Shown here: positions 48,513 to 58,821 of the stretch, piece after piece | Numbering within the stretch: position 1 is the stretch's first letter | How the letters are laid out: every line of letters begins with the position of its first letter | Source: Dactylonectria macrodidyma | Lineage: Eukaryota > Ascomycota > Sordariomycetes > Hypocreales > Nectriaceae | Assembly: GCA_020744425.1 (NCBI GenBank) | Contig: JAGMUV010000006.1 | Span: 2,294,001 to 2,358,000, forward strand | DNA: 64,000 nucleotides | Reading direction: 5' to 3' | Notes under the pieces: model-generated | What the model saw: only the letters and a program-made list of their open reading frames with translations | Told to the model about the DNA's origin: nothing | The model's database searches: none | Position numbers and translations under genes: made by a program

Positions 48513-50269
48513 GTGGGTGGAAGGGTTCGAGGGGTGTTTTATGCTGGGAAACAAATTAGGCACTGTATAGTATTGTGACCCAAGGTGATGCGAAGGCGTT
48601 GAATGCTGCATGAATTTGCATCTCATCCATGGCGAAATGGCAGGAGAAGGAACTAGTAATCCTTGAATAGGTTGTAAGAATGTTTGGATAAGCTGGTGAG
48701 TCAGAACTGTGAGGTTCAGATGCAGACATGGGCTTGAGGGGTGAGTGATTGGGCGAACATCAAGCTTTTGACCCTAGTAAGAGGTTGCGACATACCCTAC
48801 CAGGTTTATACAATCTGAACTCGATTACCCGAAGGACTGAGGTTGCCTCTTCGTGATGCCAAGCCTTATATGAGAGCGACTGGACATCTCAATTCAATAT
48901 CTACACTGTCGATACGCAAGGTCAAATTGACAAGTGAATCCCATGGGAACACTGTATTGACAAGGTTGGACACGTAGGTAGGCAGTGAATGAATTGTCAA
49001 CTATTGCATTTGTTTGGGATTATTCTGTGGGGTCGGGCTGCATGCACAAGGGCGGGTTGACATCGCCGTGCGCTGGCAAACTGCTGCAGAAGCGACAATT
49101 CTCTCCACTTGGGCATTCATCAATTAGCTTTAGATGGTGCAAACGCTGCCATGTGAATGAGAAAAAGGCTAATACATCCATCGGTGCAGCTAACGTTGAT
49201 GATTTTCATCTGATTCATTCCCCTCGTCTGTTGGAATCTGCTGATTGTAAATGGGTTCATCCGACAGGCCACGACACAGACGCAAGGGCAGGCATGCTGA
49301 GTGGTGGCCGTGTGTTTCAAGGGTTTCAAGGGCGATTTAGTAGGTGCATTGCATATCCCTGCGTTCTCGCCGCATCTCGCGTGCCTGAGGAATTTTATGC
49401 AAGGAGACTCTTCTCTTCGTCATTGTTCAGGGGCAGCTGGTCGGCCCATTCGCCGATCGATCATTGCCATGGTTTATTGAGAGTGATCTGAAAAGTCGAG
49501 GCGAGTGACTGCGTCTCAGCATTCTAAACCACGGAAGCCATCCAGGATTCAGGATAGCACAACGTATCACCGACTAAAGCAGCAGGGTCGACCCCTCTAA
49601 GCTTTATTCGTCCCTCTGCACCACGGCAACCTCACTAATAACACCAACGCATCCTATCCCTGCCGACACCTGCGTGGGCGGTTGCGCCTCGCCGTCCACC
49701 AATTTACGCAACGCGTGCAGGAGGTCGGGGAAACCAGCCGTGTTTTTTCCCATCCTTTTCTCCTCAACCAAAAAACCCTTATCGTGCTTGTCCAACCACG
49801 AAGGGGGACACAAAGTGCGTAGGGAACCCTTTTCTAGCCGCAGCCTCGCCCTTGCCCGCCCTTGCCCGCCTTACCTTCGCGATACGACGCGTATGCGCCT
49901 GCCCGATTTCTCTCTCACGTGGGCGGGCGACTCGGGAGACTCGACGTACCTGGACCAGATCATGTGCTGCCGCCGTCTTTTATCAGCCATCCCGTCGCAT
50001 CGGGCCGCACAGCATCAACTAGACAGCGACAACTAGATCAACATCAGTTAGCAACGCTTCGCTTCCCAAGCTCGGCCTTGGCCTGATGCTCATGGGCGGC
50101 CTCGCCACCGTTGGGCCGACCTACTTACACACGTATTCGCCCTTGCACCTGTCGCCATTTGAGTCTTGAGCTCAACAGTCTCTCGTCCTCGCTCTCACGC
50201 CCACACTCTCACCCTCACGTCCGCCTGCTTACTCTAGGTCTCGCCGCCCCTGCCACTGCGCATGACATC
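48513..50269. other. Intergenic with long CT-rich leader of the next gene
   Basis: About 1.75 kb. The portion 49820-50269 is C/T-rich with many GCCC and CTCTCAC stretches and runs into the ATG at 50270, suggesting a leader of several hundred bases. Small open frames (up to 168 codons) have no recognisable features. Confidence 0.5.
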
Positions 50270-52930
50270 ATGGCCGATCAAGCCGATGAGAAAAAGAGCT
50301 TTTGGGGCGGCCTTCTTCGACGGGCTAGCGTTTCCAGGAAGCCATCTATCAAATCAACACCAGTGCGTACTCTTTCCTCTATTGTCATCTGCTTGGCCTC
50401 ATTCGACCTCTACTTGTCACTTGTCACTTGTCACTTTATCCGGCCAAACCTTGCTGACCTCCGTCTAGCAGCCACGGGAGCATCGCCGCGTCGCCAGTGA
50501 AGGAGGGCCTATCGCCGTCTCCAACCCGGCAAGAGACTTTGTCCCTACCCTCCAGAGACGTCGGTCCGGCCCGGCTGACGGGCCTGTCATTCCTGCCGGA
50601 CGTCGCCGCCCGCGACGGCCCCAGTCGGTCATTGACCCGGACAAGCCAGCCGGCTTACCTGCCAGGAGGCCCGGCCCACCCAAAGGCCGCGTCTTTCGAT
50701 CTCCCGGGCCGTCGTCGTCATGGCCTCCTAGTGGTGTTTCCAGCCAGGAAGAGCTGCCGCCTCAGCATGCTCTTCAGCTCGTTGGCCGCGGCGCTCCCTC
50801 TCACAAGGGCCACAAGCGCCCGATCCCCCATGCCGCTGACAACTACTATGCCCTGTACACCACCTCGAGCGGCAACCGTCACGACGGCACAGACGCTGCC
50901 AACTTGCACGATGGCATGACTCAGTTTATGACCCTCCGAACCCTCAGCTCTGGTCGTTCTACCTACCCCTGGGAGACCTTAGAACAACCCAGCAACGCCT
51001 TCCACTATGGTCATCTATCTGGCACCATCACCCTCAACGCATGGGCTTCGATGTCCAGTGTCTTGCCCCCAGCCATTACCCTTCGCGACTCGGGTGTCAT
51101 GCCCCGGAACCTGGATATTGAGCGCATCTTTGAGCGTCTACAAGAGCTGCGCTTCGGGATCGAAGACGACGACGAAGCTCTGCTGTATCGTATCCTCTAC
51201 AAGCGTATCCTGCGTGATCCGGACAAGATTCTCAACCCCCACCGCACCCTCGACAAACAAATCACCGACTTGATTCTCGTTCTATCTCGACCTGATTGGA
51301 TCGACTTTACCAACCCGCGGAATCAGGTCGCCACTCGCTTCATTTTCGACACGGGCGAGGACAATCGGGAGAATTACCGCAAGTTCTTCCACCAGCTGCT
51401 CCTAAGCATCGAACTAGACTTGCGCATTCAGTCCCACCAGCATGGCGATTGGGCCAAAGAAAAGCTTCTTCAACAAATCCCTCCAACCATCCAATGGAAC
51501 CTGGCGTTGGCTCGTCGATGGAACGAATATGTTCGCGTCGATGACTTTGGCAAGACACCGGATGACAGTAAGTCTAATTTCTCGCAACAGGTCGTCGATC
51601 CGGAAATTAACAGTTCCAGTCCTCCTTCGATATAAACTCAAGAAGCGTCAGATCAAAATGCTCAAACGCTTTGCACAGATGATGAAATGGCCTAATTTGG
51701 GCGCTACTCTTGACAATATGAAGCAAAAAGACTCAGAGATGGCTTTAGACGACATCAGTTCCGATGCTTTTGCGTTTTTCAGCGGTCTAATACTTCCAGG
51801 GGTAAGTAACCCAAGCAGCGACATTCTTGCAAGTTAAGCTGACGGTGACAGCCAACGTTTCCATTCCTCATCATGAACACCCTCGTGGATCTTGACCCCG
51901 ACACCGCCACCGACGACCTGGCGCTTCTTCAGCATGTACATCCCCACAGCGGATTTCAATACCGCAATAGCTATACCTACTGGTCCTCCACCTGTATTGT
52001 AGGCAAGGTGTTGGCACCGACATGTCACTCGGTGGCCGGCTGGGTAGGTCCCGCACGGCCCACGGCAGATCTAGGCCGGTCCCAAATCGCTCGGATCCGG
52101 AGCCGGCGGCCGAAGCAACGCATGGGGCCAGAGGACGTCGAGTCTATGGGAGAGCGGTCGGATCCACTTGGACCTCCGGCTGAGGTGTATCCCGTTGATG
52201 AGTACCAGCTCGTGGCTCCACGAGGTGTCGATGAAGCCGTCGATACGGTACGGGTTGAGCTGCTGAGTCTCAAGGCGGCAGATCGACCTGAAGAGACGAC
52301 CATGACAGTCGGCGGTCCGCGCGTGTTTGACGCAACGGTACAATTCGCTATTGACGGCGTGTCATGGCCGTTGCGATTAATGTACGATGTATCGTTCGTG
52401 GCAGCTTGGCCATGCTCCGACGGACCCCATCCGCTTTTCTTTGACTATGTCTACACGTCGATCCGTGTTGATTCCATCGTCGGCGTCCGAGATTGGGGCG
52501 GCCTATACGGTGGACCACCACTACACAGCGTGCGTTCAAGCCCTGGACCAGGCATGATGCGGGGGCCTTACAGGGACCTCTTCAGCCATAGCTTCGGTCA
52601 TGGGCCCAGCAACGGACACGGACTTGGCCACGGGCATGTCATGTACGATGGTGGCGTTGACGAGGAAGGGGATGACGACGATGAAAAGGTCCTCGTGGTG
52701 GAGGCCTTTGGCGTTCGGGATAACGAGGTGTTGGCGCGAGCGTGGTGCTCCCATTGGGGACTCAGTGCCGTGGTGGCCGACATCCGCAAAACATGGTAAG
52801 CGCTTTGATGCTTGTTCTCCGGCAAACACTAACAATGAGTAGCATGTCCTGTGCCATTCGAGAGGCATATGCGGCGACGCTGACAGTAGTAATCCTGGTG
52901 GAGGGCCAGGAATACGTCAGTGATGAATAA
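50270..52930 (+). CDS. Conserved-looking protein of unknown function, 803 residues
   Basis: Exons are 50270-50362, 50469-51567, 51614-51801, 51852-52795 and 52843-52930; all four junctions keep the frame. An alternative acceptor three bases downstream (50472) would remove one Gln. I do not recognise a family. Residues 1-150 are Pro/Arg/Ser-rich and disordered. From about residue 180 an ordered, mostly helical region follows (NLDIERIFERLQELRFGIED; LTDLILVLSRPDWIDF-like; LLRYKLKKRQIKMLKRFAQM), then a hydrophobic stretch (FPFLIMNTLVDLDPD). A His/Gly-rich loop lies near residue 700. A compact C-terminus (VLVVEAFGVRDNEVLARAWC and KTCMSCAIREAYAATLTVVI) has closely spaced Cys/His. The mixture of helical core and strand-like tail suggests a cytosolic multidomain protein; no function is proposed. 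Confidence 0.8.
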
Positions 52931-53585
52931 CGACACTAAATGAGGTTACGGCAGGTTCTCTTGGCTGCATTGGCTCACACTGGCGAATATTGGTTACGTC
53001 ACAAGACGCATTTTAGAGGCGTATGATCTGAGGGTTAGTTGAAGGTGGTTAGATAATCACAAGATGGCATCTGCAATCCATCATTGAAGACGATTGATAA
53101 AGTGACCGGTTCCTGAGGCTATCTGGGAATATGCTCCACGTTACTAAATCAATATTCATTCCTTCCATCTGAGCTGCGGCATCTCCAAACAAAACCTTGT
53201 CTGGCCTGATCGAGACAGAATCTACCACGGTGATGTGTCAATACGGAAGGAAGGGCAACCAGATTCTTGACATGATGTCAAGTGCTGACGTGGCCAACCA
53301 TTCGGGCAGGTATAAAACTGTGCCCGTGGAACCCGCAACCTTCCGACCGATGTATCCTCCCAACAAATTTGGTCTCCTCTCCTTACCGCAACTTCGCCTT
53401 CCACGACACCAGGTCCTCACGTTTCATCTCTACCGAGGCTTGGTCACGGCAAACATGGACCAGGACGTTGGAAGCAAGCCTCATTGAGTGGAAATCTACG
53501 CTATCTATCTGTCTTGGTCATCCTGAATGTTGACCATTGTGATGTTGACTGTCCAACTACCTGGCTGATTTTGCATGAGATGCAC
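52931..53585. other. Convergent intergenic region
   Basis: About 650 bases between converging stop codons; no gene seen. Confidence 0.6.
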
Positions 53586-54584
53586 TCATCGCACAGTATA
53601 TACACCCGTGCTGACTTTGTGATATCCTCTCTTGCCAACCTTTGCCGTCAATTCGCTCTTCCATGGCTTACCCTCTCCAATCAATTCGATGACCTTTTGG
53701 AAGGTGTACACTGGTTTCCATTCGAGCTCTCGAACGAACTTGCTAGAGTCGTAGACCCGATCGATTCTCGCCAGGTATCCCCAGTCGGCGTCTTGGAAAA
53801 CCTTTTCGCAAGCAGGAACAACGGCTTGGAACACCTCTTTTGGATTGCTGTCGAGTTTTTGAAGCGTCTCTGGGTCGTTGACAAAGGGAGGCGGTGCGCT
53901 GATAACGTATTTGCCCCATCCAATGTCTTTGGTCTTAGCCATGGCGCAGACTGATGCGCGGACGATATCCTCAATATCGCATCTGCGGTAGGCCAGTTCG
54001 AGAACCTTCAAGTTATCGTCTGCTAGAGATGTTCGTCGGTCTTCGTCGTCATCTTGCTCGGGGAAGAAGCGGCTAGTGCGCAGGACGAGAACGGGCAAGC
54101 CAGTCTGTTTGTGCACGAGGAAGCACATGTCCTCGGCAGCAACCTTAGTAGCACCATAGATGTTTTTGGGGATAGGAACGACAGATTCTTCGATCCAGGC
54201 AGCGGGAGATCCAGGTTTGGGACTGAGGGCGGCGCCAAAGGTGCTTGTGGTGCTAAAGTAGATGAAGCTGTCGACTTGCTTCTTGGCAGCTTCCTCGAGC
54301 AGCACCAGAGTCCCGGAAATGTTGGTGTCGACAAAGTCTTGCTTAGAGTGGCTTTCGACGTGAGGTTTGTGGAGTGTAGCCGCGTGGAGGACGTGTCGAA
54401 TCGGGTTTTGTTCCAGGACCGATGTCACAAGCTCCCGATTCGCAATCGACCCAACGTGGTGAGTATTTTCAGAAGGCAGGATATCGATGCCAAGCGGTGT
54501 AAATCCCAGCTCCGGCAACGAAAGCATGAGAGCAGTACCGAGGTGGCCAGACGAGCCAGTGACGAGAACGTTGTAGGAAGTCAT
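53586..54584 (-). CDS. NAD-dependent epimerase/dehydratase (extended SDR)
   Basis: A single exon of 332 residues with ATG at 54584. The nucleotide-binding Rossmann motif TGSSGHLG lies at residues 9-16. A Ser/Thr cluster (FSTTSTFG, about 110-117) and the active-site pair Tyr143 and Lys147 (IYGATK) follow in the spacing of extended short-chain dehydrogenases such as UDP-sugar epimerases. The region DDEDRRTSLADDNLKVLELA and the C-terminal WKPVYTFQKVIELI fit the substrate domain. The substrate cannot be told from sequence. No signal peptide is seen, so it is probably cytosolic. Confidence 0.88.
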   Translation of the reverse strand: MTSYNVLVTGSSGHLGTALMLSLPELGFTPLGIDILPSENTHHVGSIANRELVTSVLEQNPIRHVLHAATLHKPHVESHSKQDFVDTNISGTLVLLEEAAKKQVDSFIYFSTTSTFGAALSPKPGSPAAWIEESVVPIPKNIYGATKVAAEDMCFLVHKQTGLPVLVLRTSRFFPEQDDDEDRRTSLADDNLKVLELAYRRCDIEDIVRASVCAMAKTKDIGWGKYVISAPPPFVNDPETLQKLDSNPKEVFQAVVPACEKVFQDADWGYLARIDRVYDSSKFVRELEWKPVYTFQKVIELIGEGKPWKSELTAKVGKRGYHKVSTGVYTVR

Positions 54585-55290
54585 TTTGAAGAGGTGCGTT
54601 GGAAGCAGGATGAATGTTGGCTTGAATGTTTAGGCGGGGTAGACGGCTTCGTCGGCGAATGACTCAACTCTGCCGTCGCAGGCCATTGAGCGACAACGTC
54701 ACGTTCCAAGTGGTGAATGGAAGCGAAAATGAAAGACTTTGTAGAACGGATCTTCCGAAGTGACACATATGCATTCATGCCGAGCATCCAAGCCGAGACG
54801 GCTTCACGCCTTCAGAGACTGATGAATGGCTGCCGAACGCGGATGCTTATCAGTCCACTTGGATTTGTGATGATGAAGCCGAACCTCAACCTTGAATCAT
54901 ATCAGAAATTTCTAGAAATCCGGCAGTGCCAGTGATAGATGGACAGCTTCTTGTTTGATCGTACCGGGCTTAGATGATGACCTGCGCAACTCATTTCATA
55001 TGCCGTCGGGCGTAGCAACAGCGCCTGATCGGATATCCACGTGTCACATCGCACACAGGTATTTGCAGGAATTCATCCTTTGATCAAGTGACAGGACATG
55101 GTTACTAGTCGAAGGCTGGATGGAAGTAGATTTGTGCGCTCGCGTTGGAAAATGAGAGTGTACTGATGTCAGCATGCGAAATGGACAGGTCTACACTCCC
55201 AGGGAACATAACAAATCCATCTCATTCAAGGTAAGAATCGCTATTCAACGAGATTGCTGAGCTTTACTGTGAATTTGAACCATGCCATAT
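54585..55290. other. Intergenic region upstream of the SDR gene
   Basis: About 700 bases; CACGTG near 55039. No gene is supported. Confidence 0.5.
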
Positions 55291-57315
55291 CTTGAAGCGG
55301 CCTGACCGTCATTCATTGCGCACCTTCCATTCACATTTGGTACATAGAGACTTTCACCACCCGCCGCCCTCCTTCCCCCTTCAGCCTCTTTCATTCTCGC
55401 GACACACCTGCTTCTTTCTCTTTCACACTTCCACCTTGCAACCGGGTTCTTCGTCCTTCTCTTTACATCCTTCGCCCAGCAACCTCATCATACAACTCCT
55501 TGACAGCACGATATGGCGCCATCAGTCAGTCTTTCGCCGAGAATCCCGTCTCGCTAGCATTCAAAAGTCTCTTTCCGGAAGGTAGAGCACTGAAACAGCA
55601 TCCTATCATGTCTACTGTGATGGGCATTGCTCTGCAGCGCTCTCCTTTCACCCTCATTCGCAGCGCCTCTCTGTTTGACCTACTTCCGACGAATGGAACT
55701 CTTTGGAACCCAACATGGCCTGCAGTGTCAAGAGATGAGTGAGTACCAACTGTGCATCACGCAACAGGTTGAGCCTCCTCCCAAAATCCTGCTCGGCATC
55801 TGCCACAGTGTTAACCTCCATAGTCTACACCGATCATCCCTTCATCCCGGAACGCCACTATCGATACTGTCACTGTATACACTAATTCAGTCTATGACAC
55901 TTCTGCAGCTCTTGGCCTTGTATTTACTCCGCTTACTACTCTAGATGCTCCGCGAACACGCATGTCCGCTTCTCCCAGGGGCTAGAGAACATCACACCAA
56001 ATTGGTCCATCGATACAATCATTCACTACCAAGGCCCAGCACACCCATCTATCGCCCCATCTCCACTCGAACCACTGCCGACAGCTCCTTCCCGAATTCG
56101 AAATCCCGTGAACCCACGATGGGCATCAATCTCATGCCGACGACTTCTATTGGCCTGTGTCAATGGTCTTTGCGACACTCCAAAAGCTCGTGCATCTACA
56201 CACTAACATTTTGGAGACGTCTGAACGATCCACGCAGACTTGAAGGTGATCGCTCCCGCTCCCCTACGACTGTTTTCCATTATTCTCCTTATTCCTTCCC
56301 ATTCATGGCCAGTTCTGTTGAAGGGCATATCATAAGTATCAGCGTGTCGAGTTGCAGCGTGGCCTTCCCTGCAGTCAGGGATGTCATGGCATCCTGCTGC
56401 CGACCAGCCTCCCCAGCAGAGCTCGCTATCGTTGTCTCTCTGGATATCAGACAGAGGCTTCCTGCAAATCACGATCCTCGCATTGCTTACCTGTAAGCTA
56501 AGATTGCCACCTGCATCATCCCCTTTGCCTGACACAATTCAAGCTACCCTGAGGGTTGTCCAGAGTCACAAGCTTCCGATTCTACCCAGCAGAACGGATG
56601 TTACTGCAGCAGGCCACGCCAACAAGTGGCCTGCAGGCGAGGCTAGTCATTACGCGCGTACAGATTTCGCGCAAGATGATTGCTGCCCATATTCAAAGGT
56701 GCCATGAAGCTAACAGCTATTTGAAGTAGCAGAACCATCGCTTCTAAAGCGGCGCAACTCGTTCCACGTTCCAAAATCCCGGGCTGGCAAAACCACCGCG
56801 ATTGATAACGAAGCCTTTGCTGTCTCATGTGCGTCCAGAAATGCTCGGCACCTCCTACACAGATAGCTGACGTGATGCTAACAAGTTTAGCCCATCCTTC
56901 AAGGAGACATTTGGCTCGTGGCAATGCACTACTGCTGCTAACATCCTAAATGACTCGACTACTACTCTAGAATTCGGGCCACCCACTAACCGACACTTTC
57001 TCATTAATACTACAAGACAATCGAACATCTTCGAAGACGGACAACTGCCTCGACTGTTGCGCTTTCGTCGGCCAAGTCAAAGATGTTGTCAAGCAGGCAG
57101 TCATCGCTCACGGGTATGTTAGGGTTAGGCACCGGAAGTACATCCCCTATATCACCATATTCCTAACTAACCGCTCCTCTTAGCCATCTGATTCTTTGAT
57201 CTATGTGGAGCCGGAATGGATTGATCGCGAGGTGCTTACATCAACAGATTCAACAGCACCTGTGGCACGAAAAGACCAGTGGTCCAATGCGGTGCCGACC
57301 ACTATCATTGAATGA
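55291..57315 (+). other. Unresolved transcript-like region: possible multi-exon or decayed gene
   Basis: A CT-rich tract (55330-55490) looks like a fungal leader. Downstream there are good splice signals: donor GTGAGT at about 55738 with acceptor near 55770, a likely intron 56829-56890 (GTGCGT..GCTAACAAGTTTAG) and a very good one 57114-57183 (GTATGT..CTAACTAACCGCTCCTCTTAG). The segment 56892-57113 joins in frame to a last exon 57184-57315 that ends in TGA and reads PSDSLIYVEPEWIDREVLTS. No consistent frame could be carried upstream: each candidate exon is open only briefly and stops interrupt the joins. It may be a real gene with introns I mis-placed, or a relic. No family recognised. Confidence 0.35.
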
Positions 57316-57519
57316 CACGCCACAGTATCGTGTATCACCAGCATGATAGACTACTCGCCAAAGCATACGTCGAATCACTCGTTTATTATGGGTATCTTTC
57401 GGGGTTGAATTAACATTACATGTTCGTCGGCCTAATACTGTAAGGTACTGACGTGGACATCGGAAAGTACAAGAAACCAACAATCGTAGCAACGTTCAAG
57501 GAGTCAAAGAAAAGTCGGC

Positions 57520-58344
57520 TTAGAATGCACCCCATCCTGCTATTGCAGTTATCAAGCACACCGCTCCTCCAATGGCCAACCGTTGTGCAATGCCAATTGG
57601 CGTTAGGGAACGACACGCCCCCGATTCCATTGAAGAAGACATGCTTGAAGCGACTTCAGCATCTATCTCGACGCGACAAGGATTTGCGCTTGGAGTGCTA
57701 GATGCAACAACTCCACAAATTTCACCAGCGCCCTGCCAGTGCTCTTGCGCCGAACTAGGAATCTGCAGCGTGTGAGTGATGTTGATGGCTACCCCAGAGT
57801 ACCCTGAACAAGTCTGGTTGCTGCTAACAAGGTCCACCGCCTGAGAGGAGTTTTTGGTGGTGAAGACGACAGAGCCCGATCTGGTGTTGCGCATGAAATT
57901 CGACGAATTAAGGCTGAGGGATTCCGTAGTACAGTCATCCCTGCCCACGATCCAATCAAGCACCCAAGTACCCTCAATGTTGAAGTCGTCTGTATAGGCC
58001 TTGTATGAAAAGAAAGGGTCTGGTAGGGAATTGTATACAGTCACTGGGTCTTCGCCAGAGATGTTTCCCCAAGGATAGCCCCAGACACGGCTAACAATGT
58101 ACGGACCGTCTTCAGGGTACTCCATCACTCCAAAAGAAACATAGGGAGTGATGTATTGCATGAGTTTGGGGTTTTGGAAAGCGAAAACAACAGGTAAGAG
58201 CGAGGTGGGCGCGTAAGTGTCGTTGCGCGGGAACATCAAGTCCACCTCGAAAATGCCTGACGCGTTGATTGCGGCATCGACTGACCTGCTGCAGGCCAGA
58301 ATACACACACCCAGGAGAGTCTGGTGCGAGAATATGCGCATCAT
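57520..58344 (-). CDS. Secreted/GPI-type DUF7136-like protein
   Basis: A single exon of 274 residues from the ATG at 58344 (a second ATG follows directly). A signal peptide is clear (MMRIFSHQTLLGVCILACSR, probable cleavage after VDAA). The mature part begins INASGIFEVDLMFPRNDTYA and contains LLPVVFAFQNPKLM, a pattern I associate with the fungal DUF7136 group of extracellular proteins. There are at least five N-glycosylation sequons (NDT, NIS, NSS twice, NQT, NIT). A Ser-rich stretch and a C-terminal hydrophobic segment (IAQRLAIGGAVCLITAIAGW) with no basic tail suggest a GPI anchor. Function is unknown. The frame extends 24 codons upstream of the ATG without another ATG. Confidence 0.8.
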   Translation of the reverse strand: MMRIFSHQTLLGVCILACSRSVDAAINASGIFEVDLMFPRNDTYAPTSLLPVVFAFQNPKLMQYITPYVSFGVMEYPEDGPYIVSRVWGYPWGNISGEDPVTVYNSLPDPFFSYKAYTDDFNIEGTWVLDWIVGRDDCTTESLSLNSSNFMRNTRSGSVVFTTKNSSQAVDLVSSNQTCSGYSGVAINITHTLQIPSSAQEHWQGAGEICGVVASSTPSANPCRVEIDAEVASSMSSSMESGACRSLTPIGIAQRLAIGGAVCLITAIAGWGAF

Positions 58345-58821
58345 GTCGGTGGAAGCGCTAGACGGGTCGAGCGCCGTGGCTGAAGAACCTAGAAGCGTCA
58401 AGGAGCACACAACCAAGGGGATGTTTGCCGATTTTTATGATGGCCTGTCCATTGTTGCAAAGGCAATACACGGAAAAAGCGGATAGAAGAGTTCCTTTAC
58501 CCTTGTGGTTGGATGAAGGATTCTCTTAGGAGCCTGGAGTGAGTCGATGCTGATTGGTTTAGGAGCGGATCAGGCAGTTTAAGCATGAAGTGTCATGCCC
58601 AATTGGCGAACGTAATACCTTCAATGTGAGTTATCCTCTGGACTATGCTGTCACTGATTCCAGGTGATGATGGACAACTAATAAACTAGCATACAGCAAC
58701 CGTACTGCTCCGCTAGAATAAGCTTAATTTCGTCCATCGCCCACTGTTACTGACCGCCGCGACATCAAATCCTCCCCACCACGACGGATGCCCTATCTCT
58801 TTGAATGAGCCTCCCAGTCCG
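58345..58821. other. Intergenic region
   Basis: The promoter of the DUF7136-like gene and the sequence beyond the last remnant of the ankyrin pseudogene; no other feature seen. Confidence 0.5.

Noticed and set aside
49820..50269. Possible coding exon in the CT-rich sequence before the 803-residue protein
   Set aside because: Pyrimidine-rich leader pattern; open frames change and contain no protein-like sequence.
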